This document shows positions 37,129 to 45,923 of a stretch of 64,000 nt of DNA, one piece after another. The notes under the pieces were generated by a model. The model was not told where the DNA came from. It saw only the letters and a program-made list of their open reading frames with translations, and made no database searches. Made by a program: the position numbers and the translations under genes. Origin of the DNA: Cytophagia bacterium CHB2 (GTDB lineage Bacteria; Zhuqueibacterota; Zhuqueibacteria; Zhuqueibacterales; Zhuqueibacteraceae); assembly GCA_030263535.1 (NCBI GenBank), contig SZPB01000001.1, forward strand, positions 1 to 64,000, in the 5' to 3' direction. Every line of letters begins with the position of its first letter. Position 1 is the stretch's first letter.

Positions 37129-37157
37129 TTGACATTCCCCCACCTGCTGTGTATATA
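37129..37157 (+). promoter_or_regulatory. Strong sigma-70 promoter of the Rrf2 gene
   Basis: TTGACA (37129-37134), 17-nt spacer, TATATA (37152-37157), 43 nt before the GTG at 37200. A near-consensus promoter, overlapped on its downstream side by a palindromic operator. Confidence 0.8.
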
Positions 37158-37160
37158 AGC

Positions 37161-37175
37161 CTATCAAATTGATAG
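37161..37175. promoter_or_regulatory. Rrf2 operator candidate, site 1
   Basis: CTATCAAATTGATAG is an exact 7-1-7 palindrome starting 4 nt past the -10 box, where a bound repressor would block initiation. A related sequence lies at 37685-37699. Confidence 0.65.
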
Positions 37176-37199
37176 ACTAAATCAATTTTATACACTACT

Positions 37200-37661
37200 G
37201 TGCTCTCCAAAAAAGCAAAATATGCGCTGCAAGCCCTGCTGCAACTTGCCGAAGAATACGACCGCGGCCCGGTGCTCATTGCAGACCTGGCGGAACGCGA
37301 GGGGATACCCAAAAAATTTTTGGAGCTTATCCTGCTCGAACTCAGGAACCAGGGCATTTTGCAAAGCAGAAAAGGCAAAGGGGGAGGCTATTTTCTGGGA
37401 AAGTCTCCCAAAACAATAACGCTGGGACAAGTCATCAGAATTCTTGATGGCCCGCTGGCGCCCCTCCCCTGCGTGAGCCAGACGGCTTATATGAAATGCC
37501 AGGAATGCCAGGATGAAGAGACCTGCGGCATTCGGCTTGTGATGAAACAGGTGCGCGATGCCACGGCTAAAATATTGGATACCACAAGCCTCGCCGATGT
37601 CGCCAAGCGTACGGCAGGCCTAGCGGCCAAGGCCCAAAAGAGAAAGTCCCGCACACTGTAA
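37200..37661 (+). CDS. Rrf2-family transcriptional regulator with Cys cluster
   Basis: 153 residues from GTG 37200. Winged helix in the first 80 residues (LSKKAKYALQALLQLAEEYD, then QSRKGKGGGYFLG). Four cysteines, C91, C100, C103 and C109, lie where other Rrf2 members (IscR, NsrR, RsrR) hold an Fe-S cluster, though the spacing is different. It precedes a sulfate transport operon and shares operator-like palindromes with it, so a CymR/IscR-type sulfur-sensing repressor is a reasonable inference. Confidence 0.88.
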   Translation: MLSKKAKYALQALLQLAEEYDRGPVLIADLAEREGIPKKFLELILLELRNQGILQSRKGKGGGYFLGKSPKTITLGQVIRILDGPLAPLPCVSQTAYMKCQECQDEETCGIRLVMKQVRDATAKILDTTSLADVAKRTAGLAAKAQKRKSRTL

Positions 37662-37684
37662 CTTCTAGTGTTGTTCGTATTACT

Positions 37685-37699
37685 CTACTAATTTGATAG
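37685..37699. promoter_or_regulatory. Rrf2 operator candidate, site 2
   Basis: CTACTAATTTGATAG matches site 1 (CTATCAAATTGATAG) at 12 of 15 positions, including the whole TTGATAG right half. It lies about 325 nt before the sulfate-binding-protein gene. Confidence 0.5.
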
Positions 37700-37725
37700 G
37701 ATAAATTGCTTTAGTAGGATCCCCC

Positions 37726-37923
37726 ATGACGACAAGCTCCTTTGCTCGGCAACGTTATTTCCCGCGTTCCCCCAAAAGCCGGAAACCACATTCGCGCACT
37801 CCCCTGCCATCAAAAGCACACGCCATCATTTCTTTGCTATTATTGGCTAATACGCACGCGTCCTCTAGATTAAGCACCGAGGAGAACATGGCGCCAGAAA
37901 AAGCTGAAGGCTGCGCCAGATAA
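37726..37923 (+). CDS. Possible 65-residue leader ORF
   Basis: ATG 37726 to TAA 37921. Basic N-terminus (RQRYFPRSPKSRKPHSRTP) then a short hydrophobic run (AIISLLLLANTHASS), a signal-like shape. There is no SD worth the name and no family. Listed because it sits exactly in the regulated leader of the sulfate operon; may be non-coding. Confidence 0.22.
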   Translation: MTTSSFARQRYFPRSPKSRKPHSRTPLPSKAHAIISLLLLANTHASSRLSTEENMAPEKAEGCAR

Positions 37924-38023
37924 ATTGCATTGATGAAAATCAAAAAAGACTGCAAACGCTCGAAGATGTCACCATTAGAGTTGATGAGTAAAAACCCTGG
38001 ACGGTTAATGCAAGGAGAACGGT

Positions 38024-39040
38024 ATGCGATCATGGATTCATGTGCTTCTCTGTCTGCTGATGTTTCTTGCTGGTGGCGTGACACGCCCGGTCACGGCACA
38101 AAAGAAAATAACACTGCTCAACGTTTCCTACGATCCCACGCGCGAGCTTTATCAAGACTTCAACGCCGCCTTTGCAAAGTATTGGAAAGAAAAAACCGGC
38201 GAGCTCGCCACCATCCGGCAATCTCACGGCGGTTCGAGCAAACAGGCACGCGCCGTCATTGAGGGGTTGCAAGCCGACGTTGTAACGCTGGCATTGGCCT
38301 ATGACATCGATGCCATTGCCGAGCGCTCACAATTGCTGCCGCAAGATTGGCAAAAAAGATTGCCCCACAACAGCGCACCCTACACTTCGACTCTGGCATT
38401 TCTCGTGCATAAAGGCAATCCCAAACACATCAACAATTGGGAAGATTTGATCAAGCCCGGCGTTGCCGTGATCACACCCAATCCCAAAACCTCGGGCGTG
38501 GCGCGCTGGAACTATCTTGCGGCGTGGGGTTATGCGCTCAAACTAAACAGCGGCGATCAGCGCAAAGCGCAGGAATTCATCGGCAAACTTTACAAGAATG
38601 TGCCGGTGCTCGATTCCGGCGCGCGCGGTGCTACCACGACTTTCGTCGAACGCGGGATCGGCGACGTGCTGATCAACTGGGAAAATGAACTGCTTTTGAT
38701 TAAAAAACTAATCCCCGACAAATTTGAAATTATTGCGCCCTCACTCAGTATTCTCGCTGAACCCACGGTTTCACTCGTTGATAAAGTTGTTGATAAACGC
38801 AAAACGCGTGTGGTCGCACAAGCCTATCTGGAATATTTGTATTCTGAAGAAGGGCAAGAAATCGCAGCCAAAAATTTCTATCGTCCCCATTCCCCGATGG
38901 TTGCCGCAAAATATGCCGCACAATTCCCGCCGATTGAACTTTTTACAATCGCTGAGGTTTTTGGCGGCTGGCAAAAAGCGCAAAAAATCCATTTTGCCGA
39001 TGGCGGAATCTTCGATCAAATCTACTTATCCGGCAAATAG
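38024..39040 (+). CDS. cysP: Sulfate ABC transporter substrate-binding protein
   Basis: 338 residues. Signal peptide ([12 protein letters not shown]). Mature start [19 protein letters not shown] and [27 protein letters not shown] are typical of the sulfate/thiosulfate binding family (CysP/Sbp). The CysP-versus-Sbp assignment is not certain. First gene of a CysPTWA-type operon. Confidence 0.95.
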   Translation: MRSWIHVLLCLLMFLAGGVTRPVTAQKKITLLNVSYDPTRELYQDFNAAFAKYWKEKTGELATIRQSHGGSSKQARAVIEGLQADVVTLALAYDIDAIAERSQLLPQDWQKRLPHNSAPYTSTLAFLVHKGNPKHINNWEDLIKPGVAVITPNPKTSGVARWNYLAAWGYALKLNSGDQRKAQEFIGKLYKNVPVLDSGARGATTTFVERGIGDVLINWENELLLIKKLIPDKFEIIAPSLSILAEPTVSLVDKVVDKRKTRVVAQAYLEYLYSEEGQEIAAKNFYRPHSPMVAAKYAAQFPPIELFTIAEVFGGWQKAQKIHFADGGIFDQIYLSGK

Positions 39041-39146
39041 AAAAGTCTGTGCAGCAGAGTTTGCCTCATCGCAGAATCAATGAGGCTGAAACAGCCTTGG
39101 GTACAATTCTCCAATACTTCAGAACTCCGGTTTTTAGGAACACAAT

Positions 39147-39980
39147 ATGGCTTTCACGCTTAAACAGCGCAGTGTTCTCCCCGGTTTTGGTTTATCGTTG
39201 GGCTATGCGCTGCTGTACCTGAGTCTGATCGTACTCATCCCATTGGCGGGAACGTTTCTAAAAACGGCAACTTTGACCTGGGCGCAGTTTTGGGAGACCG
39301 TCACAGCGCCCCGTGCACTGGCCTCCTATCGCCTCACGTTTGGCGCTGCTTTTGTTGCCGCGTTTATCAATGCCGTATTCGGCCTGGTGGTCGCCTGGGT
39401 GTTGGTGCGTTATCAGTTTCCTGGAAAACGGCTCATCGATGCGCTCGTTGATCTGCCTTTTGCATTACCGACGGCAGTCGCCGGCATTGCATTCACCGCC
39501 GTGTATTCGAGTAAGGGCTGGATTGGCCAGTATCTCGAACCGCTGGGTTTAAAAATTGCCTTCACACCACTGGGAATAATTTTGGTGCTCACCTTCATCG
39601 GCTTGCCGTTTGTCGTGCGTACCGTGCAACCGGTTTTGGAAGATATTGAGCCGGAAGTCGAGGAAGCAGCCGCGATTCTCGGCGCGCAGCGCGGGCAAAC
39701 TCTCACACGCGTGATTTTGCCCGCGCTCTGGCCGGCATTAATTACCGGCTTTGCCATGGCGTTCGCGCGCGCCGTGGGTGAATACGGTTCGGTGATTTTC
39801 ATCGCTGGCAATATGCCGATGCGAACGGAGATTACGCCGTTGTTGATCATCACCAAACTGGAACAGTATGACTATGCCGGAGCCACCGCCCTGGCGGTTG
39901 TCATGCTGGTGATTTCCTTCGTGCTGCTGCTTATCATCAACCTGCTGCAAGGCTGGAACAGCCGCTTTCAGCGCCGGTGA
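39147..39980 (+). CDS. cysT: Sulfate ABC transporter permease CysT (CysU)
   Basis: 277 residues, about six membrane segments, with the EAA permease loop [44 protein letters not shown] is typical of CysT. Pairs with CysW in the membrane. Confidence 0.95.
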   Translation: MAFTLKQRSVLPGFGLSLGYALLYLSLIVLIPLAGTFLKTATLTWAQFWETVTAPRALASYRLTFGAAFVAAFINAVFGLVVAWVLVRYQFPGKRLIDALVDLPFALPTAVAGIAFTAVYSSKGWIGQYLEPLGLKIAFTPLGIILVLTFIGLPFVVRTVQPVLEDIEPEVEEAAAILGAQRGQTLTRVILPALWPALITGFAMAFARAVGEYGSVIFIAGNMPMRTEITPLLIITKLEQYDYAGATALAVVMLVISFVLLLIINLLQGWNSRFQRR

Positions 39981-40003
39981 TCATCAGTGACAAGGACGTG
40001 CAT

Positions 40004-40903
40004 ATGAACGAGGGCTCATTCGAACTCAGGGATCGCGGCAATCATGCGCAGGTCAGAACCGAACCGGCAATCGTGCGCAGAATTCTGATTGCAACGGCTT
40101 TGGGCTTTCTGTTTCTGTTTATCATCGTACCGCTCGCCGTCGTCTTCATTTCTGCTTTCGAGCAAGGCATTGCAGGATATTTTTCAGCCATCCGTGAACC
40201 CGATGCCCTGGCCGCGATTGGCCTTACGCTTTTGACCACGCTGATTGCCGTGCCGCTGAATCTAATCTTCGGCGTTGCGGCGGCCTGGGCCATCGCCAAA
40301 TTTGATTTTGCCGGCAAAAACATTTTGATCACTCTCATCGATTTGCCGTTTTCCGTGTCTCCTGTTGTGTCCGGATTGATTTATGTTTTGATTTTCGGAT
40401 TGCACGGCTGGTTGGGGACGTGGCTGAATGACCACAACATAAATATTATTTTTGCCACACCGGGCATTGCGCTGGCAACTGTCTTCGTCACCTTTCCTTT
40501 CGTCGCGCGTGAATTGATCCCATTGATGCAAGCACAAGGCGTTGAAGAAGAGGAGGCCGCGCTGTCGCTGGGCGCGGGCGGCTGGCAAACATTCTGGCGG
40601 GTCACGCTCCCGAATGTGAAATGGGGCCTGTTATACGGCGTGATTCTGTGTACCGCCCGCGCCATGGGAGAGTTCGGCGCCGTGTCAGTAGTATCCGGAC
40701 ATATTCGCGGCTTGACGAATACCATGACTCTGCATGTGGAAATTTTGTACAATGAATACAATTCTGCCGCCGCCTTTGCCATGGCCTCTCTGCTCACGCT
40801 GCTCGCCTTAGCGACCTTGCTCGCGAAAAGCGCGGTGGAGTGGAAAACCAAACAACAGTCAAAAACTGCGGAACGCACAATTACGGAGAAGCCTGCTGCA
40901 TGA
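40004..40903 (+). CDS. cysW: Sulfate ABC transporter permease CysW
   Basis: 299 residues from ATG 40004 (SD AAGGA). A GTG at 39977 overlapping the cysT stop by GTGA is also possible. EAA loop [28 protein letters not shown] and [15 protein letters not shown] are typical of CysW. Overlaps the cysA start by ATGA. Confidence 0.94.
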   Translation: MNEGSFELRDRGNHAQVRTEPAIVRRILIATALGFLFLFIIVPLAVVFISAFEQGIAGYFSAIREPDALAAIGLTLLTTLIAVPLNLIFGVAAAWAIAKFDFAGKNILITLIDLPFSVSPVVSGLIYVLIFGLHGWLGTWLNDHNINIIFATPGIALATVFVTFPFVARELIPLMQAQGVEEEEAALSLGAGGWQTFWRVTLPNVKWGLLYGVILCTARAMGEFGAVSVVSGHIRGLTNTMTLHVEILYNEYNSAAAFAMASLLTLLALATLLAKSAVEWKTKQQSKTAERTITEKPAA

Positions 40904-41961
40904 GGATCGACGTTCAAAATCTCACGAAAAAATTTGGCGCATTCACTGCGCTGAGAAACATACATCTGGAAGTAAGCTCAGGGGAATTGTTAGCCTTGCT
41001 TGGGCCTTCGGGTTGCGGGAAAACTACGCTGTTGCGCATTCTTGCCGGATTGGAATTTCCCGATAGCGGTTCCATTCGATTCGATGGTGAAGAAGCAATC
41101 AATCAAAACGTGCGCGCGCGCAAGGTCGGGTTTGTATTCCAGCACTATGCGCTGTTCCGCCATATGACGGTATTTGAGAACATCGCATTCGGCTTGCGTG
41201 TGCGCCCGCATCAAACACGTCCTTCACGCGAAGAAATCAATACAAAAGTACAAACATTGCTCAAGCTGGTGAAACTCGAGGACATGGCCACGCGCTACCC
41301 GTCCCTGCTCTCCGGCGGTCAGCGCCAACGGGTTGCGTTGGCGCGGGCTTTGGCCGTGGAGCCGCGCGTGCTTCTGCTCGACGAACCCTTCGGCGCGCTC
41401 GATGCAAAAGTGCGCCAGGAGTTGCGGCGCTGGTTGCGCCGTTTGCACGATGAGATACACATCACCAGCGTGTTTGTCACGCATGATCAAGAAGAAGCCC
41501 TCGAAGTCGCCGATCGCGTGGTGGTCATGAATGCCGGCCAAATCGAACAGATCGGCGCGCCCGAAGAAGTCTACAATCATCCGGCTACGCCGTTTGTGTA
41601 TAATTTTCTCGGCAATGTCAATCTGTTTCGCGGCCGCATCGAAGACGATAAAATCTATGTTGGCGGCATGGCAATGGAGCTGCCTGCCGGCACCAAACAA
41701 GATACAGAAAGCGCGACGGTATATGTGAGACCGCATCTCCTCGACATTGAACCTCATCCCCGCCACCAAAATCATTTTCGCGCGCGCATCATGCACATCA
41801 ATGCCGCCGGCCCGCAAGTCAAAATCGAATTGACTACCGAATGGGGCGATCCCGTGCATGTGGAGATCTCACAAGAACGGTACCGCATACTGGGATTACG
41901 TCGCGAGCTGGAAGTTTTTGTTACGCCAAAAGAAAAGAACGCGCCGGCACACGGAAACTAG
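40900..41961 (+). CDS. cysA: Sulfate/thiosulfate ABC transporter ATP-binding protein CysA
   Basis: 353 residues. Walker [10 protein letters not shown] at 35-43, signature [10 protein letters not shown] and Walker [12 protein letters not shown], followed by [18 protein letters not shown], and a C-terminal regulatory TOBE-like domain. The CysA family hydrolyses ATP for sulfate uptake. Confidence 0.96.
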   Translation: MRIDVQNLTKKFGAFTALRNIHLEVSSGELLALLGPSGCGKTTLLRILAGLEFPDSGSIRFDGEEAINQNVRARKVGFVFQHYALFRHMTVFENIAFGLRVRPHQTRPSREEINTKVQTLLKLVKLEDMATRYPSLLSGGQRQRVALARALAVEPRVLLLDEPFGALDAKVRQELRRWLRRLHDEIHITSVFVTHDQEEALEVADRVVVMNAGQIEQIGAPEEVYNHPATPFVYNFLGNVNLFRGRIEDDKIYVGGMAMELPAGTKQDTESATVYVRPHLLDIEPHPRHQNHFRARIMHINAAGPQVKIELTTEWGDPVHVEISQERYRILGLRRELEVFVTPKEKNAPAHGN

Positions 41962-42251
41962 TGGATTGACCGGCCTTAAATCTCGGCACGCTCAAACTTC
42001 AAATCTATATCTAATTTTGTTGTTTCGCCTGGACGATAACGCCTCTTGTTTTCTCAGCCTCACTCATTTGTTCTATTTTGCACATTTATCCCCTCCCTGC
42101 CAGTTATTTCCATAGTCCCTTTGTTCTAATTTAGTCAGCCACCGGCAACCGCTTGAGAAAGGCGCCGTAAGAGTCGCGTGAAAATTGGGTGATGCCAAAA
42201 GCACAGAATTTCCTTCACCCTAAGAATTAAATTGAAAAGCGGAGAACGAAC
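41962..42251. other. Gap with two copies of a TTTGTTCTA motif
   Basis: 290 nt after cysA. No ORF. Holds CATTTGTTCTATTTTGC at 42065-42081 and TAGTCCCTTTGTTCTA at 42113-42128 (see findings). SD for the next gene: AAAGCGGAGAACGAAC. Confidence 0.6.
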
Positions 42252-42824
42252 ATGAGTGCATACAGACTTTCTACGTTGCACCGGCGCCCAGCGATCATCG
42301 TGCTGACCATGTGTTTAATGTTTGCGCTTCTTGCAAGCGGATGCAGAAAGAATCCTACGGCGGTTGACCCGGATGACAACAATGGCCCGGACACACCGCG
42401 CACGCCAGTACCCACTGCGCTGGTCGGCGCATGGTATAGCGGAACAGTTTCGGATGTCAATTTTTACGATCGCGCTACCGGGCAATTTGGCTCGCCCTCT
42501 GGCACTGGCATTTTCTTGAAGCTGTCGGCAGAGGGTTATTATGAGAAAGGCGTGTTGTTGCAATCGTCTTTGTACAATTGTACCATGACATTTTTTGCCT
42601 ACAATTCCGGAACAATAACGTTCAAGGATTCGACGATTACACTCTACCCGACGTACGGGAGGATAAAAAGCAGTGACAATTGTGTTGCCGAAAACAACTA
42701 CCTCAAGAACGATCAACTCGTGACCGAAACGATTATTGCGAAACTCGGAGAAGATGAGTGGGGAAACGAAACCCTGTGGTTGCGCTATCCTGAAAGCAAT
42801 CCTTCGGCATTCCATCGCAAATAG
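42252..42824 (+). CDS. Lipoprotein of unknown function
   Basis: 190 residues. Lipobox LLASGC near residue 26-31, then an acidic Pro-rich linker (PTAVDPDDNNGPDTP) and a beta-rich domain (VGAWYSGTVSDVNFYD, GTITFKDSTITLYP). No catalytic motif. Exported cell-envelope protein. Confidence 0.7.
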   Translation: MSAYRLSTLHRRPAIIVLTMCLMFALLASGCRKNPTAVDPDDNNGPDTPRTPVPTALVGAWYSGTVSDVNFYDRATGQFGSPSGTGIFLKLSAEGYYEKGVLLQSSLYNCTMTFFAYNSGTITFKDSTITLYPTYGRIKSSDNCVAENNYLKNDQLVTETIIAKLGEDEWGNETLWLRYPESNPSAFHRK

Positions 42825-42989
42825 CCTCGCCGGCGCGCCGTTGGAATATGTCAATCGCTCGATCTCAAATTAGTCCATTCGTTCTATTTTGCCGAACGGA
42901 CGTTTCGATTAAGTTTGCCTCAACGCCAGGTAAGTAGCATCTTTTTAAGCCACACAAAATTCAAAACAATTGCAGAACAGGAGGATACC

Positions 42990-43568
42990 TTGCAAAGACT
43001 CATCTTGACCACGATCTTTGGAATTGTAGCGATGGTCTTCATTGCCTATGCAGAAAAATTAGCAAGTCACAACGAGACGGGCTTGATCGAACGGGGCAAT
43101 TATCTTGTTACCACGATGGGGTGCGGCGACTGCCACACGCCCTGGAAAATGGGAGCAAACGGCCCCAAACCGGATAGTACGCGTTTGTTGTCTGGCCATC
43201 CCGAACATGCTCTCTACCCCATGTGGAGCCCGGCTGATTTTCAGCGCAATGCGATAGCGCTAGTCAATCCGACCAACACGGCGTGGGCCGGTCCCTGGGG
43301 CGTCAGTTTCACGGCGAATCTCACGCCCGACACTTCAACCGGCATCGGTGAATGGAAAGAAGAGACGTTCATCAGCGCGATTCGCACGGGTAAACATCAA
43401 GGCTATGCCAATGCGCGCGATATCTTGCCGCCCATGCCGTGGCCGGCATACCGCAACTTGACAGACGAAGATTTATCAGCAATCTGGGCTTATTTGCGCT
43501 CGATTCCGCCCGTGAAAAATCAAGTGCCGCTGCCGATACCTCCTGGACAAGAAATAACGGCAGAGTAA
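42990..43568 (+). CDS. Membrane-anchored monoheme cytochrome c
   Basis: 192 residues from TTG 42990, chosen for the AGGAGG 7 nt upstream (an ATG at 42915 lacks an SD). One N-terminal anchor (LILTTIFGIVAMVFIAYAEK) and one heme site CGDCH at residues 45-49. Met and Pro-rich C-terminal (ILPPMPWPAY), with a Met ligand likely in this segment. An electron-transfer protein of the periplasm. Confidence 0.85.
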   Translation: MQRLILTTIFGIVAMVFIAYAEKLASHNETGLIERGNYLVTTMGCGDCHTPWKMGANGPKPDSTRLLSGHPEHALYPMWSPADFQRNAIALVNPTNTAWAGPWGVSFTANLTPDTSTGIGEWKEETFISAIRTGKHQGYANARDILPPMPWPAYRNLTDEDLSAIWAYLRSIPPVKNQVPLPIPPGQEITAE

Positions 43569-43699
43569 TATCGAATATTTCATTTTCATGGGTAATGACG
43601 CATCTCGTCGCCTGAATCGAAAATCTCGGCATCAGAATGAATTTTGCATGATCTAATCGTTTTGTTTTGAACTTTCAGGCTCATGCTTAGGAAATTGTT

Positions 43700-43921
43700 A
43701 TGCACTGCCCACACTGCATGTTTGAATATCCCGGCAACTATCAATTTTGTGGCGATTGCGGCGCTCACTTGAGCCGTATAAACGAAAATTCAATCACTCG
43801 TCTCGCACATGAACCGTTGTCGTTTCCACTTGAACAGGCAAAAGCACAACGTGTTCAGACTTTCGGACTCAAGGCGCTGGGCATGTTTCCACGCATAAGC
43901 TGCCGGAGCCGACTGTTTTAG
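43700..43921 (+). CDS. Zinc-ribbon N-terminal fragment
   Basis: 73 residues. CPHCMFEYPGNYQFCGDCGAHL is the double-CxxC ribbon that begins many multi-domain adenylate cyclase/TPR or kinase proteins. What follows (AHEPLSFPLEQAKAQRVQTF) is a short tail with a stop, so it looks like the left-over N-terminus of a larger gene or a free small ribbon protein. Confidence 0.5.
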   Translation: MHCPHCMFEYPGNYQFCGDCGAHLSRINENSITRLAHEPLSFPLEQAKAQRVQTFGLKALGMFPRISCRSRLF

Positions 43922-44194
43922 TCGATGCTTCAATTAGCCCCGTTGTGATGCGGCTCTGATTTATGTAGCAAAATAGTTCATTTGTTCTAACAACTCTCAA
44001 ATCGAGTTGCCGTATCAACGATCACAAAAAACATCCTGATTGGCAATGCAAGATTCAGCCCGAGTATTGGCTCATATGAACACGTCATCACCTCGCAAAA
44101 CAGGAATCTTATGCAGCACGCGGGAAACGGCGACATTGGTAAGTGAATTAAATTGTATCATCACAACTCAACTACTCAATCAGAAGGAGAACAC

Positions 44195-44707
44195 ATGAAG
44201 AAGACAGTTTTGGTTTTAGCCCTGATCACAATTGTACAAGGCAGTTCGATGGCTTTGGCGCAAGAAAAGAAACTCACCTTTCATGCGGCCGGCGGCGCCA
44301 GCGCACCGCTCAGCAATCAAACCTTCCGGGATACGTTCAGCGTGGGTGCGAATGGCAGCATCGGTCTTGATGTGCGTGTTTCGCCGAAACTCGTGGTGGG
44401 CCCGGAGTTGGGATACAGCGCGTTTGGACTTGATCGTGAAGGTTTTTTGAAGTTGAACGAGGTCGAGGACACCGATGACATTAAGATCAAGGGCGGCGAA
44501 ATGAGCGTGGCCGGGATTCTGGGCATTGCCAAGTTTCATCTCAACACCGTTGAAGCCAACACCGGGTTCAACCTGGTTGCGGGCGCCGGCTTGTCGGCCT
44601 CGCGCATTGCGAAAATTGCAATCGAAACGCCGGAGGGCGATTTTGAGATCGCTTCAGAATCGGCATCACAATTTGAAATCTTTGATCGCGGCTTTGTCAA
44701 GGAATAG
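44195..44707 (+). CDS. Outer membrane beta-barrel protein, apparently cut short
   Basis: 170 residues from ATG 44195 (SD AGAAGGAGAACAC). Signal peptide (VLVLALITIVQGSSMALA) then alternating strands (LTFHAAGGASAPLSNQTF, VGPELGYSAFGLDREG). It ends in FEIFDRGFVKE, with no terminal aromatic residue as OMP barrels need for insertion. The reverse-strand cassette begins in the next few bases, so the 3' end may have been lost on insertion. Confidence 0.65.
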   Translation: MKKTVLVLALITIVQGSSMALAQEKKLTFHAAGGASAPLSNQTFRDTFSVGANGSIGLDVRVSPKLVVGPELGYSAFGLDREGFLKLNEVEDTDDIKIKGGEMSVAGILGIAKFHLNTVEANTGFNLVAGAGLSASRIAKIAIETPEGDFEIASESASQFEIFDRGFVKE

Positions 44708-45260
44708 CTTTTACGATTTCACCCTTGGGCAAATAGTCAGGATGAATTTGCAGGTGAGCGGATTTTTTCGTCAACACTGGCCTGGCCAGAGCTTTGGTCG
44801 AAGCCGATCCAGCGAGTTCATAAATACACAAGTAGATTGGAAGACCAGAGGTTCTGATTGTTTCTTGCAGCACCTGCGCCACGCGATCTTCTATGTCTTC
44901 GGGAAAAAGCTCTTCTACAGACTGCCGGTTTTCAGCTTTTCTTTTATCGGTCAATGCGCGCTTGATCTTCTCGTCTGGCCAACCCTTCCTGCGATACTTT
45001 TCGAGCACGTGCATTTCAAGCTTAGCTGCCTTGCGCGCAGACTCCTGTTCTTGATCGTCATCCTGCTCGAAGTAGTGCCCGGCAAGGCAACAAGAGCAGC
45101 CCTCAGGAATTCCGATGAGGTATGCCGCATAATTCGCGGGCAGCTTTCCGGCCAATTGTGTGCTCGTACACTTTATGACCGCAAGCATCCTCAAAGAACG
45201 CCGGACGAAACGCACCACATTGGGGTCTTTCGGAAAACCGATTTCGAGGAAGTAACACAT
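44697..45260 (-). CDS. Cassette protein of unknown function
   Basis: 187 residues from ATG 45260. N-terminus CYFLEIGFPKDPNVVRFV, a Cys-rich segment IPEGCSCCLAGHYFEQ, then a charged helical C-terminus. Last gene of the minus-strand cassette. No recognised domain. Confidence 0.6.
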   Translation of the reverse strand: MCYFLEIGFPKDPNVVRFVRRSLRMLAVIKCTSTQLAGKLPANYAAYLIGIPEGCSCCLAGHYFEQDDDQEQESARKAAKLEMHVLEKYRRKGWPDEKIKRALTDKRKAENRQSVEELFPEDIEDRVAQVLQETIRTSGLPIYLCIYELAGSASTKALARPVLTKKSAHLQIHPDYLPKGEIVKAIP

Positions 45261-45323
45261 ACTGGCTCTGGTCTTCTTTTTTTGGTTCCAGCTTGCCTGG
45301 GTTATGGGATTACATCTTGCCCA

Positions 45324-45812
45324 TCACGGTGTAAGCTGTTTCCTCAGAGTTACGTTCCAATACTTTCTTTCCGTGGCGTTGCCTGCTTCATCGTAAAAGA
45401 TCGCCTTCTTCTGATGCGGCTCATCAATGGGCACATAACCAAGGCGCTCGTACAAAGCCAACGCGCGAGGATTATCGACGGGATCAACACCAACGTGCAT
45501 CACACTGTGCCCAAACGCGACTGCCAGCTCTTCCATACGCGCAATCATGCTTGTTCCGATGCCCATGGAACGAAAGCGCTGCGCCACGTACAAATCACTG
45601 ATCTTCGGGATGTGCGACTTGGGCGAGCCTTGTGAGGGCTGGCGCAAGAACAGCATGGCAAACGCACGGATTTCGTTATCCTGTTCATAGACCAGAAACC
45701 GGATGCCCTCGCCATCGGCCTCGCGCAGATAGCGCTGAAGTTGCGTGGGGGCATTGCGTAGTTTGGTTAATTCGCTTATGTCTGATTGGGTTGCGTCACG
45801 GATGAGGAACAT
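45324..45812 (-). CDS. GNAT-family N-acetyltransferase
   Basis: 162 residues from ATG 45812 (an in-frame TTG at 45854 would add 14). Start FLIRDATQSDISEL, acetyl-CoA binding RSMGIGTSMIARMEELA and ALALYERLGYVPID. A typical GNAT protein, possibly self-modification or detoxification; probably cargo beside the cassette core, 111 nt from it. Confidence 0.85.
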   Translation of the reverse strand: MFLIRDATQSDISELTKLRNAPTQLQRYLREADGEGIRFLVYEQDNEIRAFAMLFLRQPSQGSPKSHIPKISDLYVAQRFRSMGIGTSMIARMEELAVAFGHSVMHVGVDPVDNPRALALYERLGYVPIDEPHQKKAIFYDEAGNATERKYWNVTLRKQLTP

Positions 45813-45923
45813 CAGTGCAAAATTGTTTTGAGCTGTGAAAAACTGCTCGGCCAACTCGCGGTTCTCAGAGACTAATCCGCAGCCCTTGATTGAGTTCCAG
45901 ATGACCCATAGCGATCAGGTCTT

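Larger units (their letters stand above)
37662..38023. other. Leader region before the sulfate transporter
   Basis: A 362-nt gap holding the second operator candidate and an ATG-started 65-codon frame (37726-37923) with no convincing family. The last 100 nt lead to an SD (CAAGGAGAACGGT) before the binding-protein start. Confidence 0.6.

Noticed and set aside
44526-45635. Long plus-strand 369-codon frame
   Set aside because: It is antisense to the cassette proteins and GNAT gene, has no SD and no protein-like composition; the minus-strand genes have clear motifs.
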